Shown: positions 9,345-19,986, counted from the stretch's first letter. The stretch: 64,000 nucleotides of DNA from Methylobacterium aquaticum (GCF_016804325.1 NZ_CP043627.1:3919001-3983000), one strand, 5' to 3'. Program-made: numbers and translations. Notes: generated by a model not told the origin, from the letters alone.

Positions 9345-10631
9345 ATGACCGAACCCTTCCCCCTCGGGCCGGCCCTCTGGGCCGCCACCGCCCCGCCGGC
9401 CCCGGCCATGCAAGCCCTGACGGAATCCGGCCGGGCCGACGTGGTGGTGATCGGCGCCGGCTTCTGCGGCCTGTCGACGGCGCTCCACCTCGCGGAAGCC
9501 GGTCTGAAGCCCGTGGTGCTGGAGGCGCGCGAGATCGGCTTCGGCGGCTCGGGCCGCAACGGCGGCCAGGTGATCCCGGGCCTCAAGCACGATCCCGACG
9601 AATTGGTGCAGATGTTCGGGAGTGAGCGCGGCGAGCGCCTCGCCGCCTTCGGGGCCGGCACGGCGGATGCGGTGTTCGACCTCATCGCCAAGCACCGGAT
9701 GGACGTGCCCCATATCCGCACCGGCTGGATCCAGGGCGCCCATACCGCCGAGGGCCTGTCCGTGGCGGAACGCCGGGCCGAGCAATGGTCGCGCCGCGGC
9801 GCGCCCGTGCGCCTGCTCGACAAGGCCGAGACCGACCGGCTGCTCGGCACCGAGCGCTACCGCGGCGGCTGGCTCGACGGGCGGGCCGGCGCGGTGCAGC
9901 CGCTCGCCTACGCCCGCGGCCTGGCCAGGGCGGCGCTCGCGGCCGGCGCGGCGATCCATACCGACACCCCCGTGACCGGCCTGTCGCGCCAGGGCGCGAC
10001 CTGGACGGTGCGGACGGCCGGAGGCCCGAGTCTGACCACCGAGCGGGTGGTGCTCTGCACCAACGGCTATTCGGGCGACCTGTGGCCGAACTTGCGCCAG
10101 ACCATCATCGCGGCGAACTCGTTCCAGGTCGCCACGACGCCGCTCTCCGACAACCTGCGCCGCACGGTGCTGCCCGAGGGCCAGGTCTGCTCCGACACCC
10201 GCAAGCTCCTGCTCTATTTCCGCCTCGACCATACCGGCCGGCTGCTGCTCGGCGGGCGCGGGCCGTTCCGCGAGCCGAAGGGGCAGAGTGACTGGTCGCA
10301 TCTCGAGCGGATCGTCCCGAAGCTGTTTCCGCAGCTCGCCGGAATCGGCTTCGATCATCGCTGGTGCGGGCGGGTCGCGGTCACCCGGGACTACCTGCCC
10401 CACCTGCACGCGCCCGAGCCGGGCCTCCTCATCGACATCGGCTGCCAGGGCCGGGGCGTCGGCCTCCAGACCCGGATGGGCCAGGCGATCGCCGCCTCCA
10501 TCGCCCGGAGCGACCCCGATGCGCTGCCGATCGCCCCGACCCCGATCACGCCGCTGCCGCTGCACGGGCTGCACCGGCTCTACGCCTCGGCGGTGGTGGC
10601 GTGGTACCGGCTCCAGGATGGGGGTCTGTAG
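9345..10631 (+). CDS. FAD-dependent amine/amino-acid oxidase (DAO family, PuuB-like)
   Basis: A 428-residue DAO-family flavoenzyme. The dinucleotide-binding motif VVVIGAGFCGLSTALHLAE begins near residue 33, followed by the acidic ribose-binding end of strand 2 (VVLEAREIG) and GGSGRNGGQVIPG. The C-terminal FAD-binding segment contains CGRVAVTRDYLPH and GCQGRGVGLQT. Relatives oxidise gamma-glutamylputrescine, sarcosine-like amines or D-amino acids. The start at 9345 is supported by an AGGA ten bases upstream. It lies downstream of an importer with a PuuR-like regulator, so it probably oxidises the imported compound, but repeat A2 separates it from the ABC genes and a separate promoter is possible. 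Confidence 0.85.
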   Translation: MTEPFPLGPALWAATAPPAPAMQALTESGRADVVVIGAGFCGLSTALHLAEAGLKPVVLEAREIGFGGSGRNGGQVIPGLKHDPDELVQMFGSERGERLAAFGAGTADAVFDLIAKHRMDVPHIRTGWIQGAHTAEGLSVAERRAEQWSRRGAPVRLLDKAETDRLLGTERYRGGWLDGRAGAVQPLAYARGLARAALAAGAAIHTDTPVTGLSRQGATWTVRTAGGPSLTTERVVLCTNGYSGDLWPNLRQTIIAANSFQVATTPLSDNLRRTVLPEGQVCSDTRKLLLYFRLDHTGRLLLGGRGPFREPKGQSDWSHLERIVPKLFPQLAGIGFDHRWCGRVAVTRDYLPHLHAPEPGLLIDIGCQGRGVGLQTRMGQAIAASIARSDPDALPIAPTPITPLPLHGLHRLYASAVVAWYRLQDGGL

Positions 10632-10955
10632 GGGGACGCAGGCAGGGCAGCGGCAATCCGGCACGCCCGCGAGGTCCGCGCCCCTCGCGCCGGATCCGAT
10701 CGATGGCGGCGCAAGGGGATTGCGGCTTCGCTCGAGTGCCGTGCGGGCCTGCCGGTACGATCGATTTTGGTGCAGCCTACCCGGCGGCACTCTCGGCAAT
10801 GGGAACACAATTCTTTCACCGTCGCTGTGATCGATACGGCTATTGATCGGAAGTCATAGTCCCCACCGGCATGAAATCGGGCCCAGAGGTTTCACCGCTT
10901 CTTAAAGGCCGCGGGCGCATAGGACAGCATTCTCCGCACCGACAAGACGAGAGCC
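10632..10955. other. Intergenic region without recognisable gene
   Basis: No open frame with family-like content was found in these 324 bases. The right part is less GC-rich (around 10765-10910) and probably holds the promoter of the GGDEF-EAL gene. No clear operator, hairpin or RNA gene is visible. Confidence 0.5.
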
Positions 10956-13676
10956 GTGGCCCCGACGATCGACACTCCGCCGGCCGGTGCCTCGCGCGGC
11001 CGTTCCTCCCGGATCGTGGTCGCGTCCGCCGGCCTGCTGGCGGTGGTGATCGCGATCTCCTCGGGGCTGCTGGCGAGAAGCCTGCACCAGCACGAGATCA
11101 CCGAGACGGAGCGCAATCTCGTCGGACTCTCCACGGTGCTGGCCGACCAGGCCGACCGGGCGCTGCAATCGATCGAGCTGGTCCAGGACAGCGTGATCGG
11201 CGAGTTCCGGGCGGCGGGGATCGCCAGCGACGAGGACTACGCCGCGCTGGCCGGCAGGCCGTCGCTGCACGAGGCACTCAAGACCCGCATCGCCGCCCTG
11301 CCGCAGGTGAACGCCGTCACGGTGATCGACCGGCACGGCAATCTCCTGAACTTCAGCCGCTACTGGCCGATCCCGAAGGTCAACATCTCCGATCGGGACT
11401 ACTTCAAGATGCTGAAGTCCGATCCCGGACTCGACCGCTACATCGGCCAGCCGGTGCAGAATCGCGGTGACGGGGCCTGGACGATCTACATCGCCCGCAA
11501 GGTTCGCGCCCCGGACGGATCGTTCCTCGGCCTGGTTCTCGGGGCCGTCGAGCTCGGCTATTTCGAACGGCTCTACGCGGCGATCGTCCCGGCTTCCGAC
11601 TACGTCGTCTCGATCTTCCGCCAGGACGGCACGATGCTCGTCCGACATCCCCAGCGCAACGGCAGCGTCGGGCGGATCTTCACCGGTGCGGCGGCCCTGA
11701 AGATCGCCGGCACGGCGCCGGGGGGCGGCACGATCCGCGTGGTCAGCCCGATCGACGGACACGACCGCATCGCCGCCACGACGGCGCTGACGCGCTACCC
11801 GATGCTCCTGAGCGTCAGCCGCACCGCGGAGGCGAGCCTCGCGGCCTGGCGCCAGCAGGCGTGGATCATCGGCGCGGCCGCCCTGCTCCTCGATCTCGGC
11901 CTCGCCGGGCTGGTGCTGCTCGGCTTGCGCCAGGCGCGGGGGCAGGACCGGCTCGCCGCGGCGGAGGCCGCCCGCTCCGCCGCCGAGGCGCGGGAGCGGG
12001 GCGAGCGGGAACTCGGCGCCCAGCGGGCGAAGTTCGGCGTCGCCCTCGACCACATGACGCAAGGGCTGTGCCTGTTCGACCGCGACGACCGGCTGATCGT
12101 GATGAACACGCGCTATGCCGAGCTGCACGCCGTGCCGGAGGCCCTGCGCCGGGAGGGCACGACGCTTTCGGCCCTCCTCGACCATCTCGGGGCGGACGGG
12201 ACGCGGGCGGCCCTGGTGGCGGCGGCCCGCCGCCGCATCGCCGCCGGCGGCCCGGCGAGCTTCACCTGCGACCTCACCGACGGTCGCGCCATCGCGGTCG
12301 TGCATGTGCCGGTCCCGGGCGGCGGCTGGATCTGCACCCACGAGGACGTGAGCGAGCGCCGCCGCAACGAGGCGCGCATCGCCCACATGGCCGGCCACGA
12401 CGCCCTGACCGGCCTGCCGAACCGCGCCCAGCTGCAGGAGCGCCTCGACGCGGCGCTGGCGGAGCGCCGCACCGAGGATGCGGTGAGCGTGCTCTGCCTC
12501 GACCTCGACGGCTTCAAGGAGGTCAACGACACCTACGGCCACCCGGTCGGCGACGAGCTCCTGCGCCTCGTCGGGCGGCGGCTGCGGGAGGTGGTCGGCG
12601 CCACGGCCTTCGTCGGCCGCCTGGGCGGCGACGAGTTCGCGGTGATCCGGTGCGCGCCCTCGCACCCGGCCGGCGTGGCGGCGCTCGCCGAGCGGATCGT
12701 GCGGCTCCTGCGGCAGCCCTTCGAGGTCCAGGGCCACGAGGTCGGCATCGGCACCTCGATCGGCGTCGCGACGACGGAGGAGGCCGACGTCACCACCGCC
12801 GAGCTGCAGCGCCGGGCCGACGTCGCGCTCTACCAGGCGAAATCCTCGGGGCGGAACGGCTGGCGCTTCTTCGACCCGGCCATGGATGCCGACCTCCAGC
12901 GCCGCCGCCAGCTCAGCGCCGACCTGCGCGTCGCGCTCGCCGAGGGGCAGCTCGCCCTGCACTACCAGCCGATCGTCGCCGCCGACGGGTCGGGCTTGCG
13001 CGCCCGCGAGGCGCTGCTGCGCTGGCACCACCCGCGCGACGGCGTCGTCAGCCCGGGCGAGTTCATCCCGATCGCCGAGGCGACCGGGCAGATCCGCGGG
13101 CTCGGCGCCTGGGCCCTCGCCCGGGCCTGCGCCGATGCCGCCGCCTGGCCGGCGGAGATCAAGGTGGCGGTGAACCTGTCCCCGGCGCAGTTCGTCGGCG
13201 ACGGGCTCGTCGAGGAGGTGGCGGGAGCGCTCGAGGCGAGCGGCCTGCCGCCGGAGCGGCTCGAACTCGAGATCACCGAATCGGTGCTGCTGCAGGACGA
13301 CGCGGCCACGCTGGCGATCCTGCACCGGTTGCGCGCCCTCGGCGTCGGCACCGCGATGGACGATTTCGGCACCGGCTATTCGAGCCTGAGCTACCTGCGC
13401 CGCTTCCCCTTCGACAAGATCAAGATCGACCGCTGCTTCGTGCAGGATCTCGGGCAGGAGGACGGCAGCGCCGCCATCATCCGCGCCACGATCGACCTCG
13501 GCAAGGCCCTCGGCATGGCGGTGCTGGCCGAGGGCGTCGAGACCGAGACGCAGGCCGCGATCCTGCGCGAGGCGGGCTGCGACGAGTTGCAGGGCTACCT
13601 GTTCGGCCGCCCCCGCCCGATCGGGGACGCGAAGGACCGTACGGCGGCCGGCGGAGTCTCGGCCGCGGCCGCCTGA
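10956..13676 (+). CDS. Membrane-anchored PAS-GGDEF-EAL protein (c-di-GMP turnover)
   Basis: A 906-residue protein with GTG start preceded by GACGAGAG. An N-terminal membrane segment (about residues 17-37) and a second (about 305-328) bracket a periplasmic region resembling a double-Cache sensor. A PAS-like segment follows (LDHMTQGLCLFDRDDRL). The GGDEF domain has GRLGGDEFAV near residue 556, and the EAL domain has REALLRW near 683, ELEITES, DDFGTGYSSL and KIKIDRCF. Both catalytic motifs are intact, so it could make and degrade c-di-GMP. The RxxD inhibitory site usually found just before GGDEF is not seen. The gene is monocistronic. Confidence 0.9.
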   Translation: MAPTIDTPPAGASRGRSSRIVVASAGLLAVVIAISSGLLARSLHQHEITETERNLVGLSTVLADQADRALQSIELVQDSVIGEFRAAGIASDEDYAALAGRPSLHEALKTRIAALPQVNAVTVIDRHGNLLNFSRYWPIPKVNISDRDYFKMLKSDPGLDRYIGQPVQNRGDGAWTIYIARKVRAPDGSFLGLVLGAVELGYFERLYAAIVPASDYVVSIFRQDGTMLVRHPQRNGSVGRIFTGAAALKIAGTAPGGGTIRVVSPIDGHDRIAATTALTRYPMLLSVSRTAEASLAAWRQQAWIIGAAALLLDLGLAGLVLLGLRQARGQDRLAAAEAARSAAEARERGERELGAQRAKFGVALDHMTQGLCLFDRDDRLIVMNTRYAELHAVPEALRREGTTLSALLDHLGADGTRAALVAAARRRIAAGGPASFTCDLTDGRAIAVVHVPVPGGGWICTHEDVSERRRNEARIAHMAGHDALTGLPNRAQLQERLDAALAERRTEDAVSVLCLDLDGFKEVNDTYGHPVGDELLRLVGRRLREVVGATAFVGRLGGDEFAVIRCAPSHPAGVAALAERIVRLLRQPFEVQGHEVGIGTSIGVATTEEADVTTAELQRRADVALYQAKSSGRNGWRFFDPAMDADLQRRRQLSADLRVALAEGQLALHYQPIVAADGSGLRAREALLRWHHPRDGVVSPGEFIPIAEATGQIRGLGAWALARACADAAAWPAEIKVAVNLSPAQFVGDGLVEEVAGALEASGLPPERLELEITESVLLQDDAATLAILHRLRALGVGTAMDDFGTGYSSLSYLRRFPFDKIKIDRCFVQDLGQEDGSAAIIRATIDLGKALGMAVLAEGVETETQAAILREAGCDELQGYLFGRPRPIGDAKDRTAAGGVSAAAA

Positions 13677-13683
13677 TCCCGTC

Positions 13684-14927
13684 CTACCCCCGCAGCGCCC
13701 GCTCGATCAGCCCCGCCACGGCCAGCGCCCGCCCGTCATCGCCGAACCGGGCAATCACCTGCACGCCGACCGGCAGGCCGGCGGGGGTCCGGTCGACCGG
13801 CAGGGTCACGCAGGGCACGCCCATCAGGGTCCAGAGGCGGTTGAAGCGCGAATCGCCCGTGTGGTCGAGGCCGGCCGGCGCCGCGCCGGGCGCCGCGTAG
13901 GTCAGGAGCACGTCGACCCCGTCCTCGGAGAACACCTCCTTGAGGCCGCGGCGGGCATGGTGGGCGGTGCGGCGCGCGTCGTCGTAGGCCGCGGTCTCGA
14001 TCCCTTGCGCCGCATCGAGGGCGTCGCGCAGGCGCGGCGGCAGGGCGTCGCGGTGCGCCGCGTATTCCCAGGCCAGCGCCTGGCGGGCCTCGTAGTCCTG
14101 GAGCGTGCCGTGGGCCGCGAAGGCCTCGCCGAACCGGGCCGGCAGGGTCAGGTCGCGGATCGTCGCGCCGGCCCGCTCGGCGGCCTCGGCCGCCCGGGCG
14201 AGCGCTCCTTCCGCCTCCGGCTCGGGGGCGGCGCAGAACTCCTGGCGCAGGATCCCGATCCGGGGCCTCGCGCCCTCGCCGGTCTGCGCGATGGCCGGCC
14301 GGTCGGCGATGAGCGCCAGGGCGTGGGCGGCATCCGCCACGCCGGCCGCGAACAGGCCGAGCGTGTCGAGGGCCCAGGAATAGCACTTCACCCCGACCGT
14401 CGGCAGCAGCCGGAACGACGGCTTGACCCCGACCACGCCGCAGAACGCCGCCGGGCGGATGATCGAGCCGCCGGTCTGGGTGCCGAGCGCCAGCGGCAGC
14501 ATCCCGGCCGCCACCGCGGCGGCCGATCCCGCCGAGGAGCCGCCGGGGTGTGGCCGGGGTGATGGGGATTGCGGGTCGCGGTCGGGTCGAGGAAGGCGAA
14601 GGGCGTGGTGGTGGTCTTGGCGAGCGGCACCGCGCCGAGACGCTTGAGCCGCGCCACCACCGGCGCGTCGGCCCGCGGGCGCCAGCCCGCGTAGATCGGG
14701 GAGCCCATGGTGGTCGGCAGGTCGGCGGTGTCGATGATGTCCTTGATCCCGACCGCGATTCCCGCGAGCGGGCCCCTGGCGGGGATCGCCGGCGCGGGAT
14801 CGATGCAGACCAGGGCGCCGACCTCCGGCTCGCGGGCCGCGATCGCCTCGCGCACGAGGCCGACCGCCCCCTCGGGCGTCAGCCGGCCGGCATCGATTCG
14901 GGCGCAGAGGTCGAGGAGCGGGAGCAT
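13684..14927 (-). pseudogene. Amidase-signature-family hydrolase, frameshifted
   Basis: Two overlapping frames together form an amidase of about 414 residues. The N-terminal part has the catalytic lysine in [12 protein letters not shown] and runs to NPHHPGHTP. The C-terminal part resumes in another frame at [12 protein letters not shown] and continues [12 protein letters not shown], which holds the cis-serine/serine region. The break is at a GGGG run on the plus strand (14545-14548); one additional G would restore [15 protein letters not shown]. The family hydrolyses amide bonds (Ser-cisSer-Lys triad). Whether the gene is dead or the base was lost in sequencing cannot be decided here. An upstream ATG at 14975 is an alternative start. 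Confidence 0.8.
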
Positions 14928-15200
14928 CGGGCCGTCCGGGCGGGAGGAGTCGGATGAACGACTTTGTAAGCGCATTATGGCTGTGTGTTCCAGAACACGA
15001 AGCGGAACCTGGCGGATCTTCGGGCGCGTTGCGGCCGGACCCCGGCTTCGGCTAAACCGGCGCCGTTCACCCGCCGCACGGCCGCCTGGGGCGGATCAGG
15101 CCGACGCGGCGGGGCGCCGAAAACCGGCACGTTCGCGAGAGAGCCCGTGACCTTTCCCTCCGCCCTGCCCCTGCGAGCACAGGTGACCCAGACCCCTGCC

Positions 15201-16028
<828 letters not shown>

Positions 16029-16450
16029 AGGCCACGACGGCGCTCCGACACGCACGCCGACATCTCTCGACGTCATCCCGGAGCTCGTCGAAGACGAGAG
16101 CCCGGGACGACATCGAGGGTGGCAGTTCGGTCGTCCGACGCGAACAGGCTCTCGGCATGATGCTGCGGGTGGGACCTCACGTCTCGTCGGATGGCCCGCG
16201 CGACGACATCCGACAGGAACGGACCGGAACGACCAGGAGCCGTTCCATCCCCTTGCGTCCCGGCCGCGGCGAGCCCTTTTTGCACTGGCGCGACACCCCG
16301 CCCTGCGCCACGCTCACCCCCGACCGCACCGCGCCCCTACGATCGCTTTGACGCGTGTCCCGCTTCGGTTTAAAGCTGCTGCCCGGTGTCTGAAGCAAGA
16401 CTTGTGCCGACCCCGGCCGAAACCGGGGCGGCGGTGGGCGGGGCTGGCTG
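16029..16450. other. lptB-rpoN intergenic region
   Basis: These 422 bases hold a family D palindrome at 16072-16111 and otherwise no gene that could be supported. The rpoN promoter probably lies here, so rpoN may be transcribed separately from lptB. Confidence 0.5.
16072..16111. repeat. Short palindromic repeat, family D (copy D4)
   Basis: GTCATCCCGG and CCCGGGACGAC arms with an inner GCTCGTC/GACGAGA stem, 44 bases after the lptB stop. It closely resembles the copy at 4908-4947 and may double as a transcription terminator for lptB. Confidence 0.6.
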
Positions 16451-18027
16451 ATGGGTTTGCTGCAACGGCTCGAGATGCGCCAGGGCCAGGCCCTGGTGAT
16501 GACGCCGCAACTCCTGCAGGCGATCAAGCTCCTGCAGCTCTCCCATCTCGACCTCGCGACCTACGTCGATGCCGAGCTGGAGCGCAACCCGCTGCTGGAA
16601 CGGGCCGAGGCCGAGGCCCCGAGCCGGGCGAAGCCCGCGGCGAGGCGGCCGATCCGGCCCATGACGGCAGCAGCTTCGACGGCGACGGGTTCGACGGGGG
16701 CGGCTTCGACGGAGATGGGGCGGCCGAGCCCTGGCTCTCCCACGATCTCAACCCGAGCCGCAGCGAGATCGAGGGCGACCTCGGCACCCGCCTCGACAAC
16801 GTGTTTCCCGACGAGGGCCCGGTGGCCCGCGAGATGCCGACGGGATCGGAGGGGCTGTCGCTCACCCCGGCGCCCTGGAGCGGCAGCGGCGGCAGCTTCG
16901 ACGGCGAGGCGCCGGATTTCGAGGCGACGCTGACCGCCGAGTCGTCGCTGCACGAGCACCTGTCGGCCCAGCTGGAGCTGGCCACCCGCGACCCCGTCGA
17001 GCGGCTGGTCGGCGGCTTCCTGGTCGATGCCGTCGACGAGGCCGGCTACCTGCGCGAGGATCTCGCGGCCCTCGCCGAGCGCCTCGGCGTCGCCTTGGCC
17101 GTCGTCGAGCGGGTGCTGGGGATCGTCCAGGGCTTCGACCCCTCGGGTGTGGGCGCCCGCGACCTCGCCGAATGCCTGGCGATCCAGCTGCGCGAGCAGG
17201 ACCGGTTCGATCCGGCGATGCAGGCGCTGGTCTCGCGCCTCGACCTCGTCGCCAAGCGCGATTTTCCGGCCTTGCGCCGCCTGTGCGGGGTCGACGAGGA
17301 GGATCTGGCGGACATGCTGTCCGAGCTGCGCCGCCTCGACCCCAAGCCCGGCCGCGCCTTCGGTGCCGGCCCGGTCGAGGTGCTGGTGCCCGACGTGTTC
17401 GTGCGCCCGGCCCCGGACGGATCCTGGCTCGTCGAACTGAACAGCGAGGCCCTGCCCCGGGTGCTCGTCAACCAGAGCTACTACGCCACCGTCTCGCGCG
17501 GGGCGGCGACGGAGACCGACAAGGCCTTCCTGTCGGAATGCCTCCAGACCGCCAACTGGCTCACCCGCAGCCTGGAGCAGCGCGCCCGCACCATCCTGAA
17601 GGTGGCGAGCGAGATCGTGCGCCAGCAGGACGGCTTCTTCGTCAACGGCGTCGCCCACCTGCGGCCCCTCAACCTGAAGACCGTCGCCGACGCGATCGGC
17701 ATGCACGAATCCACCGTCTCGCGGGTGACCTCGAACAAGTCGATCGGCACCAGCCGCGGCACCTTCGAGATGAAGTACTTCTTCACCGCGGCGATTCCCG
17801 GGGCGGCGGGCGCGGCGGCCCATTCCTCGGAAGCGGTGCGCCACCGCATCAAGCAGCTCATCGACGCGGAGGCCGACGACGTCCTGTCGGACGACGCCCT
17901 GGTGCAGCGCCTGAAGGGCGAGGGCGTCGACATCGCCCGCCGCACCGTGGCGAAGTACCGGGAATCCCTGCGCATCCCCTCCTCGATCGAGCGCCGGCGC
18001 GAGCGCGCGGCGATGCCGGCGCGGTGA
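16451..18027 (+). CDS. rpoN: RNA polymerase sigma-54 factor RpoN, reading frame interrupted by one missing base
   Basis: Sigma-54 directs RNA polymerase to -24/-12 promoters with enhancer-binding activators. Region I (LEMRQGQALVMTPQLLQAIK, then LLQLSHLDL and ERNPLLERAEAE) is read from ATG 16451, but the rest is in the preceding frame. Restoring one C in the CCCC run at 16617-16620 joins ERAEAEAP to EPGEARGEAADP. The acidic linker, core-binding domain (FDPSGVGARDLAECL), HTH (GMHESTVSRVTSNKSIGT) and RpoN box (ARRTVAKYRESL) are all present and well conserved. As sequenced, the product would truncate after region I. Because the rest shows no decay, a sequencing error is the simpler explanation. 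It is followed by hpf and ptsN, its usual neighbours. Confidence 0.9.
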
Positions 18028-18207
18028 GCGCTCCCGATTGCGCTCAAGCCCCCGGAAAGGCCCTCGGTCCCCCGGAAAGGCCCGTGCCGCAACTGAGCCG
18101 GCTTCGTTGACTTCGCGTCCGGACGTTCCTAGCTCTTGAGGGCTGGCCCTTGTCGCCGGAAACGGACGCGAAGGGCCGCGAACGACGAGACCGGAGGGAG
18201 CTAGCTG

Positions 18208-18819
18208 ATGGCAGCGTTGCGCGTGTCGGGTCGTGGCGTGGATCTCGGGGAAGCCCTGAGAACCCGGGTGGAGGAGCGGATCTCCGCGGCCCTCGCCAAG
18301 TACTTCGACGGTGCCTACAACGGTCACGTGACGGTCGGGCGCGACGGCAGCGCCTTCCGCACCGACTGCGTGCTGCACCTGCCCTCGGGCATCACCCTCG
18401 AGGCCTCGGGCTCGGCCCACGACGCCAATGCAAGCTTCGACCAGACCGCCGAGCGGATCGAGAAGCGCCTGCGCCGCTACAAGCACCGCCTCAAGGCCCA
18501 TCCGAACGGCCCCGCCAAGGACATCGCCATCGACGGTGGCCTGCCAGGTCTCGCCGCCCCCGACACCGCCGTGATGGAGGCGGCCTATTCGGTGATGGAA
18601 TCGCCCGAGGAGGATACCGGCGAGCATCCGCCGATCATCGCCGAGAGCACCCGCACCCTGCACCGGCGCACGGTGAGCGAGGCGGTGGTGGAACTCGATC
18701 TCACCGGTGTCCCCGTCCTCGTCTTCGTTCACGCTGGCACCGAGCGGGTCAACGTCGTATATCGTCGGGGCGACGGCGCGATCGGCTGGATCGATCCGCC
18801 GGAACGCGGCACTCCGTGA
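18208..18819 (+). CDS. hpf: Ribosome hibernation promoting factor, long form
   Basis: 203 residues with an N-terminal S30AE domain (about 1-105: LRVSGRGVDLGEALRTRVEE, HVTVGRDG, CVLHLPSG) and a C-terminal dimerisation domain (about 145-203: VVELDLTGVPVLVFVHAGTE, VVYRRGDGAIGWI). The long form drives ribosome dimerisation in stationary phase. The ATG follows a GGAGGGAG ribosome site. It lies 180 bases after rpoN and 91 before ptsN, the conserved order in alphaproteobacteria. Confidence 0.92.
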   Translation: MAALRVSGRGVDLGEALRTRVEERISAALAKYFDGAYNGHVTVGRDGSAFRTDCVLHLPSGITLEASGSAHDANASFDQTAERIEKRLRRYKHRLKAHPNGPAKDIAIDGGLPGLAAPDTAVMEAAYSVMESPEEDTGEHPPIIAESTRTLHRRTVSEAVVELDLTGVPVLVFVHAGTERVNVVYRRGDGAIGWIDPPERGTP

Positions 18820-18910
18820 GCGGGCGTGAACCCCTCTCGCGGAAGGCCTCCGGTCCTGGAACAAGTGCGGGGCGCCGTGGGCGCTTCCCGCCGATGAGGC
18901 AGCGGTCTCG

Positions 18911-19375
18911 ATGCCATTGCTGGAATTCCTGAAGCCGGAGGCGGTCCTCCCGGCGCTGCGCGCGCAGGGCAAGAAGCAGGTTCTGCAGGAGCTGGCCGCC
19001 CAGGCGGCCCGCCACCTGCCGGGCCTCGACGAGCGCGAGATCTTCGAGACGCTGCTCCAGCGCGAACGCCTCGGCTCGACCGGCATCGGCGAGGGAGTGG
19101 CGATCCCGCACGGCAAGCTGCCGGGGCTCGGCACTTTGTTCGGCCTGATGGCCCGCCTGGAGCGCCCGGTCGATTTCGAGGCCCTGGACGGCCAGCCGGT
19201 CGACATCGCCTTCCTGCTGCTCGCCCCCGAGGGCGCCGGCGCCGACCACCTGAAGGCGCTCGCCCGGGTCGCCCGGGTGCTGCGCGAGCCCGGCATCATC
19301 GACCGCATCCGCGCCGCCCGCGACGCCGACGCGCTCTACGCCCTCCTGACCCAATCCCCCGCCCAGGCGGCGTGA
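18911..19375 (+). CDS. ptsN: Nitrogen phosphotransferase EIIA component PtsN
   Basis: 154 residues of the fructose/mannitol-type EIIA fold. The phosphorylated histidine is H67 in VAIPHGKLPGL. RERLGSTGIGEG just before it is characteristic of EIIA-Ntr. It receives phosphate from PtsP-PtsO and regulates carbon/nitrogen and potassium physiology. It lies downstream of rpoN and hpf as in most proteobacteria. The protein is cytoplasmic, with no signal or membrane segment. Confidence 0.93.
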   Translation: MPLLEFLKPEAVLPALRAQGKKQVLQELAAQAARHLPGLDEREIFETLLQRERLGSTGIGEGVAIPHGKLPGLGTLFGLMARLERPVDFEALDGQPVDIAFLLLAPEGAGADHLKALARVARVLREPGIIDRIRAARDADALYALLTQSPAQAA

Positions 19376-19393
19376 CGTGAAGCCGGCGTGACC

Positions 19394-19711
19394 ATGCGGA
19401 TTTCCCTCTGCGCGGCGGCGTTCCTGCTCGCCGCGCCCCTCGGCGCGCACGCCACCGACGGCACCTGCGCCCGCGACCTCCTGGTGGCGCAATCCTCGCA
19501 GCGGACGGCGATCGAGCGCCTGGAGACGATCGGCGACAGCGAGGCCGACCGCTGCCGCGGCTGGCGCCAGCACGTCGACACCATGCGCCGCGCCGCCACC
19601 GTCTACGGCCGCTGCCTCTCGGGGTCGGAGCGCAGCGAGCGCCTGGCGCAGGTCCAGGGCTCGGAGAAGGAGTTCTCGGAGCTGCTGCGGAGCCGCTGCA
19701 AGGGGCGGTGA
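19394..19711 (+). CDS. Small secreted protein of unknown function
   Basis: About 105 residues. A signal peptide is evident at residues 1-21 (MRISLCAAAFLLAAPLGAHA), leaving a mature charged, helical-looking domain with four cysteines (GTCARD, DRCRGW, YGRCLSG, RSRCKGR) that may form two disulphides. A GTG six bases upstream is an alternative start. It begins 18 bases after ptsN and may be cotranscribed. The family was not recognised. Confidence 0.7.
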   Translation: MRISLCAAAFLLAAPLGAHATDGTCARDLLVAQSSQRTAIERLETIGDSEADRCRGWRQHVDTMRRAATVYGRCLSGSERSERLAQVQGSEKEFSELLRSRCKGR

Positions 19712-19804
19712 GGCGGTCGGCTTCGATCGATCCCGTTCGAGCCGACTGACGAAACCGACATCGCAAGCTGCGCAGGTGCGAGAGCGACGGCCGCCGCGCT
19801 CGAA

Positions 19805-19986
19805 CCCTCCCCCCTCTGCGGGGGAGGGTGGCGAACGCAGTGAGCGCAGCGGGACGAAGTCCCGCCGAGAGGGGCAGCGCGACGCTGATTCAGTTCGCGC
19901 CCTTCAGAACAGTTCCGCCTTATCCGGAAGCGTCGTCCCCTCTCCCGGCCTACTCCGTAGGCCACCCCCCCGCAGAGGGGGAGGGG
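19805..19986. repeat. Palindromic repeat, family C (copy C1)
   Basis: The ends are CCCTCCCCCCTCTGCGGGGG and its near complement. The interior contains a hairpin GGCCTAC-TCC-GTAGGCC at 19947-19963 and a left-hand stem around GGGACGAAGTCCC. A copy with different inner hairpins lies at 58609-58776. It sits between a plus-strand gene and a converging minus-strand gene. Confidence 0.75.

Noticed and set aside
10902..13325. 807-codon open frame on the minus strand over the GGDEF-EAL gene.
   Set aside because: It is a GC-rich shadow of a gene with clear domains on the plus strand; the translation is low complexity and matches no family.
16451..16700. Programmed ribosomal frameshift in rpoN.
   Set aside because: There is no slippery heptamer or stimulatory element, and the same one-base loss in G/C runs occurs in two other genes, so an error or mutation is more likely.
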